NCBI RefSeq assembly: GCF_030825805.1
Contig: NZ_JAPJPF010000025.1
Coordinates: forward strand, 1-26,062
DNA length: 26,062 nt
Reading direction: 5' to 3'
From: Streptococcus sp.
GTDB taxonomy: Bacteria; Bacillota; Bacilli; Lactobacillales; Streptococcaceae
The first letter of the stretch is position 1. Each line of letters opens with the position of its first letter. Shown piece after piece: positions 8,652 to 16,513 of the stretch. The notes under the pieces are model-generated. The model was given only the letters and a program-made list of their open reading frames with translations, made no database searches and was not told where the DNA came from. The position numbers and the translations under genes were made by a program.

Positions 8652-8683
8652 AGACAACAGTTTGAAGAAAGGAAACTTATATT

Positions 8684-9352
8684 ATGAAAAAGTTTTTTGC
8701 TGAAGTAATCGGCACATTTATGCTTGTTTTTATCGGGACTGGCGCCGTTGTTTTTGGAAATGGGACTGAAGGTCTTGGGCATTTAGGAATTGCCTTGGCA
8801 TTTGGTTTGTCCATTGTTGCAGCTGCATACTCTATCGGGACTGTTTCTGGTGCTCACTTGAATCCTGCTGTTTCGATTGCTATGTTTGTCAACAAACGCT
8901 TGTCATCTAAAGACTTGGTTAACTACATTGTAGCGCAAGTAGTGGGAGCTTTCCTTGCGACTGCTTCTGTCTTTTTCCTTTTGTCCAATTCCGGTATGTC
9001 AACAGCTAGTCTTGGTGAAAATGCCTTGGCTAAAGGAGTAACTCCATTTGGCGGTTTCTTGTTTGAAGTGATTGCATCCTTTATCTTTATCTTGGTCATC
9101 ATGACAGTGACATCAGCTTCTAAAGGAAACGGGAAAATCGCTGGTCTTGTCATCGGTTTGAGCTTGACCTTGATCATTCTTGTTGGTTTGAACATTACAG
9201 GTCTTTCTGTAAACCCAGCTCGTAGCTTGGCTCCTGCACTCTTTGTAGGTGGTGCAGCCCTCCAACAAATTTGGATCTTTATCCTTGCCCCAATCGTTGG
9301 TGGTGTCTTGGCAGCGCTTGTTGCAAAGAATCTCCTTGAAACTGAAGCTTAA
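8684..9352 (+). CDS. Aquaporin (MIP family), possible peroxiporin
   Basis: This membrane channel has six helices and two re-entrant NPA loops: SGAHLNPAVS (Asn60) and SVNPARS (Asn177). The 222-residue length is normal for the AqpZ branch. Aligned without gaps to E. coli AqpZ around the second NPA, the selectivity filter reads Phe40, Ile165, Leu174, Arg180; AqpZ has Phe, His, Thr, Arg. The loss of the water-coordinating histidine argues against a plain water channel. Related streptococcal aquaporins have been reported to pass H2O2, which would suit H2O2-producing oral streptococci, but transport here is inferred. The ribosome site is AAAGGAAA. It is monocistronic, with its own terminator, convergent with the next gene. 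Confidence 0.9.
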   Translation: MKKFFAEVIGTFMLVFIGTGAVVFGNGTEGLGHLGIALAFGLSIVAAAYSIGTVSGAHLNPAVSIAMFVNKRLSSKDLVNYIVAQVVGAFLATASVFFLLSNSGMSTASLGENALAKGVTPFGGFLFEVIASFIFILVIMTVTSASKGNGKIAGLVIGLSLTLIILVGLNITGLSVNPARSLAPALFVGGAALQQIWIFILAPIVGGVLAALVAKNLLETEA

Positions 9353-9364
9353 GCCATTTTAACG

Positions 9365-9410
9365 AAAAAAAGATTTCGATTCCCTATGGGGTCGAAATCT
9401 TTTTCTTTTT
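9365..9410. terminator. Bidirectional terminator, aquaporin / phosphoesterase
   Basis: The perfect stem AAAAGATTTCGA/TCGAAATCTTTT (9368-9379 with 9392-9403) has an A-run on the left and a T-rich run on the right. It lies between convergent genes and can serve both. Confidence 0.9.
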
Positions 9411-10266
9411 AGCAGTCAAGGATGGTTAAAGCCTGACGAAATTCGCTTGCTAACTGCTGTCTTTTGTATTGATGAAATTCAGGTAAGTCTTTCACAGCGT
9501 TGTAGCGTTTATGAAGACGATACATGTGAGGGATCTTGTACTGTGGATAGGCCTTGAAAAAGTCTTCTGTCAGTTGCCATTCTCGAATATAGCCAAGAGG
9601 CCGCATGTGATAATGGATGTTATCGATGGCTCTGGAAGGATGGCGATGATGCAAGTGTCCGAAGACGACATCCGCTATCTCGTGCTTTACAAAGAGATCG
9701 TGAAAAGCTTGACTACCTAAGAAGGCGTTAAATTTCTGAAAGTAGGGGTGGCTAACGAGGAAGTCCTTGTGGGGGACAAAGTGAAGAGCGACGATGATTC
9801 TACCATCTAAAGAAGCGAGGACCTGATCCAATCGGAAGAGGACTTCTTGCGTGATCCTTGGGTCATCTAAAGGACGTTCCAATCTTCGATCAAACCAGAA
9901 AGTATTCTTGGTACGTAGATGGGCCTCCTTGCTCTTTTCAGGAACAAAGCTATAATCGTACCATCCAGCAAGAGATACTAAATGGTTATCCCCAAAGGTC
10001 TGGACCTGAAAATCGTACTGTTTGATTTCTTCTTCTGAAAGAAATAGCATATCGTGATTGCCCAGGTTAAAGGAGACAGGAAGCTGTCTTTGGAGGTCCT
10101 GAATGAAGGGAAGGCTTATCTGTTTAAAGTCATTAGAGATGTCTCCAGCTAGATGAAGGTGATCAATCTGTTCTTCTTGTAGGACCTGCAGGAGTTGCAT
10201 GCGTTCGGCCTCGCCAAACTGATTGGAATCCAGGTGCAGGTCACTCATAAAACCAATACGTGTCAT
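9409..10266 (-). CDS. Calcineurin-like metallophosphoesterase
   Basis: This 285-residue cytoplasmic dinuclear-metal phosphoesterase keeps the ordered metal-ligand motifs: SDLHLD (residues 8-13), LAGDISND, LGNHDM, an ALHFVPH histidine and GHLHHR. The substrate is unknown; relatives act on nucleotides, phosphodiesters or phosphoproteins. There is no signal peptide. The start is set by motif I lying at residues 8-13 and by family N-termini, but no Shine-Dalgarno sequence precedes it, and a TATGAT lies 11 bases upstream, so the leader may be only a few nucleotides. It is a single gene convergent with the aquaporin and divergent from prfB-ftsEX, and it shares the upstream region with the WalR-like repeats. 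Confidence 0.88.
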   Translation of the reverse strand: MTRIGFMSDLHLDSNQFGEAERMQLLQVLQEEQIDHLHLAGDISNDFKQISLPFIQDLQRQLPVSFNLGNHDMLFLSEEEIKQYDFQVQTFGDNHLVSLAGWYDYSFVPEKSKEAHLRTKNTFWFDRRLERPLDDPRITQEVLFRLDQVLASLDGRIIVALHFVPHKDFLVSHPYFQKFNAFLGSQAFHDLFVKHEIADVVFGHLHHRHPSRAIDNIHYHMRPLGYIREWQLTEDFFKAYPQYKIPHMYRLHKRYNAVKDLPEFHQYKRQQLASEFRQALTILDC

Positions 10267-10277
10267 ATCACTAGTGT

Positions 10278-10283
10278 ATCATA
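10278..10283 (-). promoter_or_regulatory. Possible -10 box of the phosphoesterase gene
   Basis: TATGAT on the minus strand ends 11 bases before the ATG, which would give a ~5-nt leader. It has no TG extension and no clear -35, so support is modest. Confidence 0.35.
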
Positions 10284-10302
10284 AGTTGATGAGAAAGAGA
10301 AA

Positions 10303-10339
10303 GGTAACCAACATGTAACAAATCTAACAATTATGTAAC
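10303..10339 (+). promoter_or_regulatory. Two WalR/VicR-like direct-repeat boxes
   Basis: GGTAAC-N5-TGTAAC (10303-10319) and TCTAAC-N5-TGTAAC (10323-10339) resemble the WalR/VicR consensus TGTWAH-N5-TGTWAH. The second half of each box is a perfect match and the first half matches at 5 of 6. They lie between the divergent phosphoesterase and prfB-ftsE-ftsX promoters. Binding is not shown. Confidence 0.4.
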
Positions 10340-10428
10340 AAGGGAGGTGACAACGGTCTGGTTCTATGCGATTTTTGTAAGGTAAACCATTCTTACTATC
10401 TCTTACTATGTGCAAATGACGGGGTTTG

Positions 10429-10437
10429 TGGTATAAT
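10429..10437 (+). promoter_or_regulatory. Extended -10 promoter of prfB-ftsE-ftsX
   Basis: TGG-TATAAT (TATAAT 10432-10437) predicts transcription from about 10444, giving a ~20-nt leader with AAAGAGG as ribosome site. The -35 region is poor. Confidence 0.75.
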
Positions 10438-10463
10438 AGACTGATACTTAGAAAGAGGTACTT

Positions 10464-11559
10464 ATGGATATTTCAGAAATCCGTCAGAAAATTGACGCGA
10501 ATCGTGAAAAATTAGCTTCTTTCAGGGGGTCTCTTTGACTTAGAGGGTCTGGAAGAAGAAATTGCCATTTTGGAAAACAAAATGACAGAACCTGATTTTT
10601 GGGATGATAATATTGCGGCGCAAAAAACATCCCAGGAATTAAATGAGTTGAAACAAACCTATGAGAATTTCCATCAAATGACAGACTTGTTTGATGAATC
10701 CGAAATCCTTCTTGAGTTTCTCTCAGAAGATGAATCCGTTCACGAAGAGCTAGAAGATAAGTTGACAGAGTTGGATAAGATGATGACCAGTTATGAAATG
10801 ACGCTTCTCTTATCAGAACCCTATGATAATAATAATGCAATCTTGGAAATCCATCCGGGATCTGGTGGTACTGAGGCTCAGGACTGGGGAGATATGCTTC
10901 TTCGGATGTATACCCGCTTCGGAAATGCTCATGGCTTCAAGGTGGAAGTCTTGGACTACCAGGCAGGAGACGAGGCTGGGATTAAATCCGTTACCTTGTC
11001 TTTCGAAGGACCACATGCCTATGGCTTGTTGAAATCTGAAATGGGCGTTCACCGTTTGGTACGGATCTCGCCATTCGACTCAGCTAAACGTCGCCATACA
11101 TCCTTCACGTCAGTTGAAGTGATGCCAGAATTGGATGATACCATTGAAGTGGAAGTCCGAGATGATGATATCAAGATGGATACCTTCCGTTCGGGTGGAG
11201 CTGGTGGACAAAACGTCAACAAGGTTTCTACAGGTGTTCGTTTGACTCACATCCCAACAGGGATTGTAGTTGCTTCGACGGTTGACCGGACTCAGTACGG
11301 AAACCGTGATCGTGCAATGAAAATGTTGCAGGCGAAACTTTATCAATTGGAGCAAGAAAAGAAGGCAGCTGAAGTAGATTCCTTAAAAGGTGATAAAAAA
11401 GAAATCACCTGGGGAAGTCAGATTCGCTCCTACGTCTTTACACCATATACCATGGTGAAGGATCACCGTACAAGCTATGAAGTAGCCCAAGTTGATAAAG
11501 TAATGGACGGAGATATTGATGGCTTTATTGATGCCTATTTAAAATGGCGTCTCAATTAA
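10464..11559 (+). CDS. prfB: Peptide chain release factor 2 (programmed +1 frameshift)
   Basis: RF2 reads UGA and UAA stop codons and releases the finished peptide from the ribosome. The coding sequence is two segments: 24 codons from ATG 10464 to 10535, then, after skipping the T at 10536, the main frame 10537-11559, giving 364 residues as normal for the family. Key motifs are the stop-codon-reading SPF near residue 202 and the catalytic GGQ near residue 247 in [16 protein letters not shown]. An in-frame UGA at codon 25 sits in the conserved frameshift site, so RF2 shortage raises its own synthesis. A start inside the main frame alone (TTG at 10570) would lose the N-terminal helix. ftsE follows 42 bp later without a visible terminator, so the three genes are probably one transcript. 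Confidence 0.96.
10524..10538 (+). other. RF2 +1 frameshift signal
   Basis: AGGGGG (10524-10529, an internal Shine-Dalgarno), a 3-base spacer, the slippery CTT codon (10533-10535) and TGA followed by C reproduce the layout of the known bacterial prfB site, including the poor UGA-C termination context. Confidence 0.97.
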
Positions 11560-11601
11560 AGTCCTCCTTCTATATAAAATGTGGAAAGGAATTTTCAATA
11601 C

Positions 11602-12294
11602 ATGTCAATGATTGAAATGAAAGATGTTGTCAAAAAGTATGACAACGGAACGACAGCTCTTCGAGGAGTGACCGTTCATATTGAACCAGGAGAATTTGCC
11701 TATATTGTAGGACCTTCTGGTGCAGGTAAATCAACCTTTATTCGCTTGCTTTACCGTGAGGTGAAGCATGATAAAGGTAGCTTGAAAGTTGCTGGTTTTG
11801 ATTTAGATAAAATCAAAAAACGCGATATTCCGATGTTGCGTCGGAACGTTGGGGTAGTCTTCCAAGACTACAAATTGCTTCCTAAAAAGACCGTATATGA
11901 AAATATTGCCTACGCAATGGAAGTAATCGGAGAGCGTCGTCGCAACATTAAAAAACGCGTTATGGAAGTTTTAGACCTTGTTGGTTTGAAACACAAGGTT
12001 CGTTCCTTCCCAAATGAGCTTTCAGGTGGTGAGCAACAACGGATCGCTATCGCGCGTGCCATCGTCAACAATCCTAAAGTATTGATTGCGGACGAACCAA
12101 CAGGGAACTTGGACCCAGATAACTCTTGGGAAATTATGAACCTCTTAGAGCGAATTAATTTGCAAGGTACCACTGTTTTGATGGCGACTCATAATAGCCA
12201 AATTGTAAATACACTTCGTCACCGTGTTATCGCCATTGAAAATGGCCGTGTTGTACGGGATGAAGCGGAAGGAGAGTACGGATACGATGATTAG
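11602..12294 (+). CDS. ftsE: Cell-division ABC transporter ATPase FtsE
   Basis: FtsE is the cytoplasmic ATPase of the FtsEX complex. In streptococci this complex activates the peptidoglycan hydrolase PcsB outside the cell rather than importing a substrate. The 230-residue protein has Walker A GPSGAGKST (residues 37-45), Q-loop FQDYKLLP, signature LSGGEQQR, Walker B VLIADEPTG and an H-loop ATHNSQ. I start it at ATG 11602, with AAAGGAA 10 bases upstream and the family N-terminus MSMIEMKDVVKKY; an in-frame earlier ATG (11581) has no ribosome site. It overlaps ftsX by 8 bp, indicating translational coupling and balanced stoichiometry. Confidence 0.97.
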   Translation: MSMIEMKDVVKKYDNGTTALRGVTVHIEPGEFAYIVGPSGAGKSTFIRLLYREVKHDKGSLKVAGFDLDKIKKRDIPMLRRNVGVVFQDYKLLPKKTVYENIAYAMEVIGERRRNIKKRVMEVLDLVGLKHKVRSFPNELSGGEQQRIAIARAIVNNPKVLIADEPTGNLDPDNSWEIMNLLERINLQGTTVLMATHNSQIVNTLRHRVIAIENGRVVRDEAEGEYGYDD

Positions 12295-13213
12295 AAGATT
12301 TTTCCGCCATCTCATTGAATCATTTAAAAGTTTAAAACGGAATGGCTGGATGACCATTGCTGCAGTTAGTTCGGTGATGATTACACTTGGACTTGTAGCG
12401 ATTTTTGCCTCAGTTATTGCGAATACGATCAAGCTATCAGATGATATTCAAAATAGTGTACGGATTGTTGTCTATATGCGCAAGGATATCCAAGATCAAA
12501 GCCAGCAGATCGAAAAAGAAGGCCAGATGGTTGATAATGAGGACTACAAGAAAGTCTATAATGCGTTGACAGCCATGAAGAATGTTGATAAAGTTGAGTT
12601 CTCCAGCAAGGAAGAACAATATGAAAACTTGATCAAGACTGCCGGTAATAACTGGAAAATTTTTGACGGAGATGCCAATCCACTCTATGATGCCTATTTT
12701 GTAGAGACAACGGCTCCTAAGTATGTAAAAGAAGTTTCCAAGGCCGCTAAGAAAATCGAAGGGGTGTCTGAAGTAAAAGATGGGGGAGTTGATACTCAAC
12801 GTCTCTTTGCTCTCGGGAACTTCATCCGTATTTGGGGCTTGATTGGTGCCGCTTTACTAATCTTTATCGCGGTCTTCTTGATTTCTAATACGATTCGGAT
12901 TACCATTATTTCACGAAGTCGAGAAATCAAGATTATGCGTCTGGTAGGTGCTAAGAGTGGCTATATTCGTGCGCCATTCCTTCTGGAAGGTGCCTGGATT
13001 GGCTTGATTGGTGCAATCCCGCCAGCCCTCTTGCTTTATTATGTCTATAATATTGTCTACAAGTCTATGTACAATACCCTACAAGATCAGAAATTGTTCT
13101 TATATAGTCCAAACCTTCTTGTTCCGATTATGGTCGGAGGACTGTTTGGTCTCGGTATTTTAATTGGAGCACTTGGCTCATCTATTTCAATGAGACGTTT
13201 CTTGAAGATTTAA
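12287..13213 (+). CDS. ftsX: Cell-division membrane protein FtsX
   Basis: FtsX is the four-helix membrane partner of FtsE. Its large extracellular loop contacts PcsB in streptococci and passes on the ATPase signal. The 308-residue protein starts with a basic cytoplasmic stretch. Helix 1 spans about residues 22-48, the large outer loop about 50-175, then helices 2-4 follow, with the family segment ISRSREIKIMRLVGA between helices 2 and 3. The ATG at 12287 lies inside the end of ftsE (ATGATTAG overlap) and GGAGAG is the ribosome site; longer in-frame starts within ftsE are rejected. The operon closes with a strong terminator. Confidence 0.96.
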   Translation: MIRRFFRHLIESFKSLKRNGWMTIAAVSSVMITLGLVAIFASVIANTIKLSDDIQNSVRIVVYMRKDIQDQSQQIEKEGQMVDNEDYKKVYNALTAMKNVDKVEFSSKEEQYENLIKTAGNNWKIFDGDANPLYDAYFVETTAPKYVKEVSKAAKKIEGVSEVKDGGVDTQRLFALGNFIRIWGLIGAALLIFIAVFLISNTIRITIISRSREIKIMRLVGAKSGYIRAPFLLEGAWIGLIGAIPPALLLYYVYNIVYKSMYNTLQDQKLFLYSPNLLVPIMVGGLFGLGILIGALGSSISMRRFLKI

Positions 13214-13221
13214 GATTATAC

Positions 13222-13254
13222 AAAAAAGGAAGTTCAAAAGAACTTCCTTTTTTT
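13222..13254. terminator. Bidirectional terminator, ftsX / metallo-hydrolase
   Basis: A 14-bp perfect stem (AAAAAAGGAAGTTC at 13222-13235, reverse complement at 13240-13253) with an AAAA loop and flanking T-run lies between convergent genes. Confidence 0.93.
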
Positions 13255-13894
13255 ATCGATTTCGAAAGAAGGGATTAAACATTTTTTCATGACCGATAGT
13301 GGTATCATTCCCATGTCCTGGGTATACTGCATAAGAGGATGGAAGAGTGAGCAATTGTGTCTCAATACTTTCAAGGAGTTGGGGTCCGCTTCCTGTCGGC
13401 AAATCGGTCCGTCCAATAGTTTCTCGGAAAAGGGCATCTCCTGTCAAGACAAGGTGGTCATCAGGAAAGACCAAGGAGACCCCTCCGATGGAATGTCCTG
13501 GTGTGTGAAGGACATAAAAATGGAAGTTCTTCAAACGATAATCTGTTCGATAGTCAAAAAGCTCTTCGGCTGGCTGACAGACCACATCCATTAAATCAGA
13601 ATGGCGGTCTAAACCAGAAAGATTGTCCACAGGACTTTGAAGCCAAGCTGCTTCATGAGCATCTACATAAACAGGTGGATGGCCATAAGTTTCCCGCACC
13701 TTCTCTAAACTCATGATATGGTCGTAGTGGGTATGGGTGAGGAGAATAGCAGCAATTGGTTTTGCGAGTTGATCGATGCGGATGCGAATTTGTTCCCAAG
13801 CACTCCCGGGATCAACGACCAGAAGATAGTCCTCGTTTTCAAGCAAGTAGGTGTTTTCATAAGCGATGGGATTGACAATGCGATGGATTTTCAT
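13253..13894 (-). CDS. MBL-fold metallo-hydrolase (glyoxalase II-like)
   Basis: This cytoplasmic zinc hydrolase of the metallo-beta-lactamase fold has 213 residues. The metal ligands are complete: THTHYDH (His54, His56, Asp58, His59), TPGH (His134), TGD (Asp153) and YPGH (His194), as in glyoxalase II-type thioesterases. No signal peptide is present, so antibiotic hydrolysis is unlikely; a role on acyl-thioester or similar metabolites is plausible but not shown. The start has an AAAGGAG ribosome site. It is a single gene convergent with ftsX and divergent from dinG. Confidence 0.9.
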   Translation of the reverse strand: MKIHRIVNPIAYENTYLLENEDYLLVVDPGSAWEQIRIRIDQLAKPIAAILLTHTHYDHIMSLEKVRETYGHPPVYVDAHEAAWLQSPVDNLSGLDRHSDLMDVVCQPAEELFDYRTDYRLKNFHFYVLHTPGHSIGGVSLVFPDDHLVLTGDALFRETIGRTDLPTGSGPQLLESIETQLLTLPSSYAVYPGHGNDTTIGHEKMFNPFFRNR

Positions 13895-14033
13895 AAGAGC
13901 TCCTTTCTCTATTAGTCTATCAAAAATATTGTAAAATAGCTGACTAAAACGCCTCTAGAAACCGAGGAATCGTCGCTTGGCTGGATTTGGTCCTTTCAAT
14001 GTCATAAAATACCAAGCAAAGCGAGTCGGAAAA

Positions 14034-14042
14034 TGATATAAT
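14034..14042 (+). promoter_or_regulatory. Extended -10 promoter of the dinG operon
   Basis: TGA-TATAAT (TATAAT 14037-14042) ends 10 bases before the dinG ATG, predicting a leader of only ~4 nt. No convincing -35 is seen. Confidence 0.65.
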
Positions 14043-14052
14043 TTTAAGTGCT

Positions 14053-16512
14053 ATGACGACGAATGTTAAAAGAAAATATGCTGTCGTGGACCTGGAAGCG
14101 ACCAGTGCAAGCAGCAATGCAAAAATTATTCAAATCGGGATTGTCATCATTCAAGATGGGCAGATTGTAGAGACCTATGAGACTGATGTCAATCCGCATG
14201 AGGAACTAGACGAACATATTCGCCAACTGACTGGGATTACCAATCAGCAACTCAGGAAGGCCCCTGACTTTTCACAGGTGGCCAGACAAGTATACGAACT
14301 GATTGAAGATGCTGTCTTTGTGGCTCATAATGTCAAATTTGATGCCAATCTCTTGGCAGAATCATTGTTTTGGGAAGGCTTTGAGCTCATAACCCCCCGG
14401 ATCGATACGGTTGAATTGGCCCAAGTCTTTTTCCCAACATTAGAAAGATACAATTTAAGTAGCCTGTGTGAAGAATTGGCGATTCCTCTAGACCATGCTC
14501 ACTCAGCTATTTCTGATGCGCAAGCAACCGCCCAGCTATTTCTTAAGCTTCGTGAAACGATTGCTTCCTTACCAAGGGAGTTGGTTGAAACCTTGCTATC
14601 ATTTTCTGATAATCTGATTTACGAGTCGAGACTCTTGATAGAGGATGCATTCGAGGATGCGGGAGCTTTTCATAAAGAGGACTTGACATCTCACCATGGG
14701 ATTTTTCTTCGTAAGCCTCTGATCAAAAGAGATGCCAAGAATTTTTCTGATCAGTTTGCTATTAATATCCAGTTAATGGGCATGGAACCCCGTCCCTTGC
14801 AGCAAGAGTTTGCCCAGTCAATTGAAGAAAGTCTTCAGTCTTCAAGAGAAGTAGCAACCTTTATCGAGGGACCTACTGGGATTGGAAAAACCTATGGCTA
14901 CCTCCTTCCCTTACTAGCGCATACAAAGGACCAGATTGTTGTCAGTGTTCCAACCAAGGTCTTACAAGACCAGATTATGCAGCAGGAGGCTAAGATGATT
15001 GAGGACGTTTTTCAGACTTCTTTTCATAGCCTAAAGAGTCCTCAAAATTATTTAAAACTGGATGAGTTCTTTCGAATCTTGCATGAACCAGAGGAAAATC
15101 GTCTATGGAATCGGTTTAAAATGCAATTGCTAGTCTGGTTGACCCAAACAAGGACGGGTGATCTAAACGAAGTAGGACAGCTCCATCGTTACGGGAATTT
15201 TGTTCAACGAATCCGTCATGATGGGAAACTATCAAAAAAATCTTTATTTTACACAGAAGATTTTTGGCGTCTCGGTCAAGAAAAAGCCAAAATGAGTCGA
15301 GTCTTGCTCACCAATCATGCCTATTTATTGACTCGATTAGAGGATGATCCTTCTCTAGTAGAAAATCGGACTCTAGTGGTGGATGAAGCACAAAAACTTT
15401 ATTTTTCATTGGAGCAGTTTTCAAGGGCTTCCTTATCCTTATCGGATTTCATGCTAGATCTGCAACGTGAGATTGAAATAGAAAAATCCTTGTTGAAACG
15501 GCGGATCCTTGAAAGTCTCCAATTTGAATTGAATGCTCTACTCAAACATCTTGAATCGGGTAGCAGAAAGGTCGAATTAACACCGGAACAGGTGAAAAAA
15601 ATTCGCCAGGATTTATCTGAACTAGATAGTCCAGTCTTGGCTGCATTAAAAACGGTCTTTGATCCTCGTTTTCAAATTTTTTGGATTGATCGTACACAAG
15701 AGAATCAGCATCCGATAATTCGCTTGCAGTCTGGAAGAGAGGGCTTGGTTTCCCTTCAAGACTTTATTCCAACAACTACCAGACTTCTCTTGGTCTCAGC
15801 TACCTTATCCATTAGTAAAAAGGTCAATCTAGCCTCGATTTTAGGAATTGAGAATTACCAATTCATTGGGAAAGAACTGTCCTATCATCAAGGGCAAACC
15901 ATCTTCATCGATCGAGAATTTCCTGATTTGGCCAATTTGACTCAAGAGGAATTAGCTGGCTCTTTAGCAAGGTATTTGGATGATCTAGCAGCTACTGGCT
16001 TGCCTCTCTTTGCCTTGTTCACTTCCAAGGACTTGCTATTAGCAACTTCTCAGTTGATGACAGTGGGTCATCTGGCTCAGTATAAGAATGGTGAAGCAGC
16101 AACTATTAAACGCCGATTTGATAGAAGGGAAGCTTCCGTCCTTTTAGGATCCGGTAGTTTTTGGGAAGGGGTCGATTTTGCCCAGCAAGCAAAAATCATT
16201 CAAGTCATTCCTCGCATTCCTTTTGATAATCCAAGTGATTTCTTCGTGCAAAAGCTGCATGAAACCTTGCGTCTAGAAGGGAAAAATCCTTTCTATGATT
16301 ATAGTTTGCCACTAGCTATCTTACGCTTGAAGCAGGCTCTTGGACGCTCGAGTCGTTCGAGCGAGCAAGAATCTCTGGTCATTTTATTAGATCAACGCTT
16401 ATTAAATCGTCAATATGGTTCGCAGATTCAAGCTAGTTTAGAGAAAATAGCTCCTCTTGTCATTGCTAAGACAGGAGAAGTAAAAGAAGTTGTTGAACAA
16501 TTTAGGAGTTAA
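14053..16512 (+). CDS. dinG: DinG-family protein: DnaQ-like exonuclease plus XPD-like helicase domain
   Basis: The protein has 819 residues and two parts. The N-terminal DEDDh exonuclease domain (about residues 8-170) has Asp13 and Glu15 in VVDLEAT, Asp97 in AHNVKFD, and His150 and Asp155 in HSAISDAQ. The C-terminal superfamily-2 ATPase domain has Walker A GPTGIGKT (residues 273-280), VDEAQ (Asp444) and motif VI QALGRSSR (761-768). The four cysteines of the iron-sulphur cluster of E. coli DinG are absent, as in other Gram-positive DinG; the Staphylococcus aureus protein was reported as a 3'-5' exonuclease without helicase activity. A role in DNA repair or turnover is inferred. No Shine-Dalgarno sequence precedes the start. 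It leads a run in which the next gene begins one base after its stop. Confidence 0.92.
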   Translation: MTTNVKRKYAVVDLEATSASSNAKIIQIGIVIIQDGQIVETYETDVNPHEELDEHIRQLTGITNQQLRKAPDFSQVARQVYELIEDAVFVAHNVKFDANLLAESLFWEGFELITPRIDTVELAQVFFPTLERYNLSSLCEELAIPLDHAHSAISDAQATAQLFLKLRETIASLPRELVETLLSFSDNLIYESRLLIEDAFEDAGAFHKEDLTSHHGIFLRKPLIKRDAKNFSDQFAINIQLMGMEPRPLQQEFAQSIEESLQSSREVATFIEGPTGIGKTYGYLLPLLAHTKDQIVVSVPTKVLQDQIMQQEAKMIEDVFQTSFHSLKSPQNYLKLDEFFRILHEPEENRLWNRFKMQLLVWLTQTRTGDLNEVGQLHRYGNFVQRIRHDGKLSKKSLFYTEDFWRLGQEKAKMSRVLLTNHAYLLTRLEDDPSLVENRTLVVDEAQKLYFSLEQFSRASLSLSDFMLDLQREIEIEKSLLKRRILESLQFELNALLKHLESGSRKVELTPEQVKKIRQDLSELDSPVLAALKTVFDPRFQIFWIDRTQENQHPIIRLQSGREGLVSLQDFIPTTTRLLLVSATLSISKKVNLASILGIENYQFIGKELSYHQGQTIFIDREFPDLANLTQEELAGSLARYLDDLAATGLPLFALFTSKDLLLATSQLMTVGHLAQYKNGEAATIKRRFDRREASVLLGSGSFWEGVDFAQQAKIIQVIPRIPFDNPSDFFVQKLHETLRLEGKNPFYDYSLPLAILRLKQALGRSSRSSEQESLVILLDQRLLNRQYGSQIQASLEKIAPLVIAKTGEVKEVVEQFRS

Positions 16513-16513
16513 C

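Noticed and set aside
10536..10538. In-frame TGA near the start of prfB read as a pseudogene
   Set aside because: It is the standard RF2 programmed frameshift site with all elements intact.
13975..14017. GCTTGG and CCAAGC inverted pair upstream of dinG
   Set aside because: The arms are only 6 bp and 31 bp apart, with no supporting motif; chance is likely.
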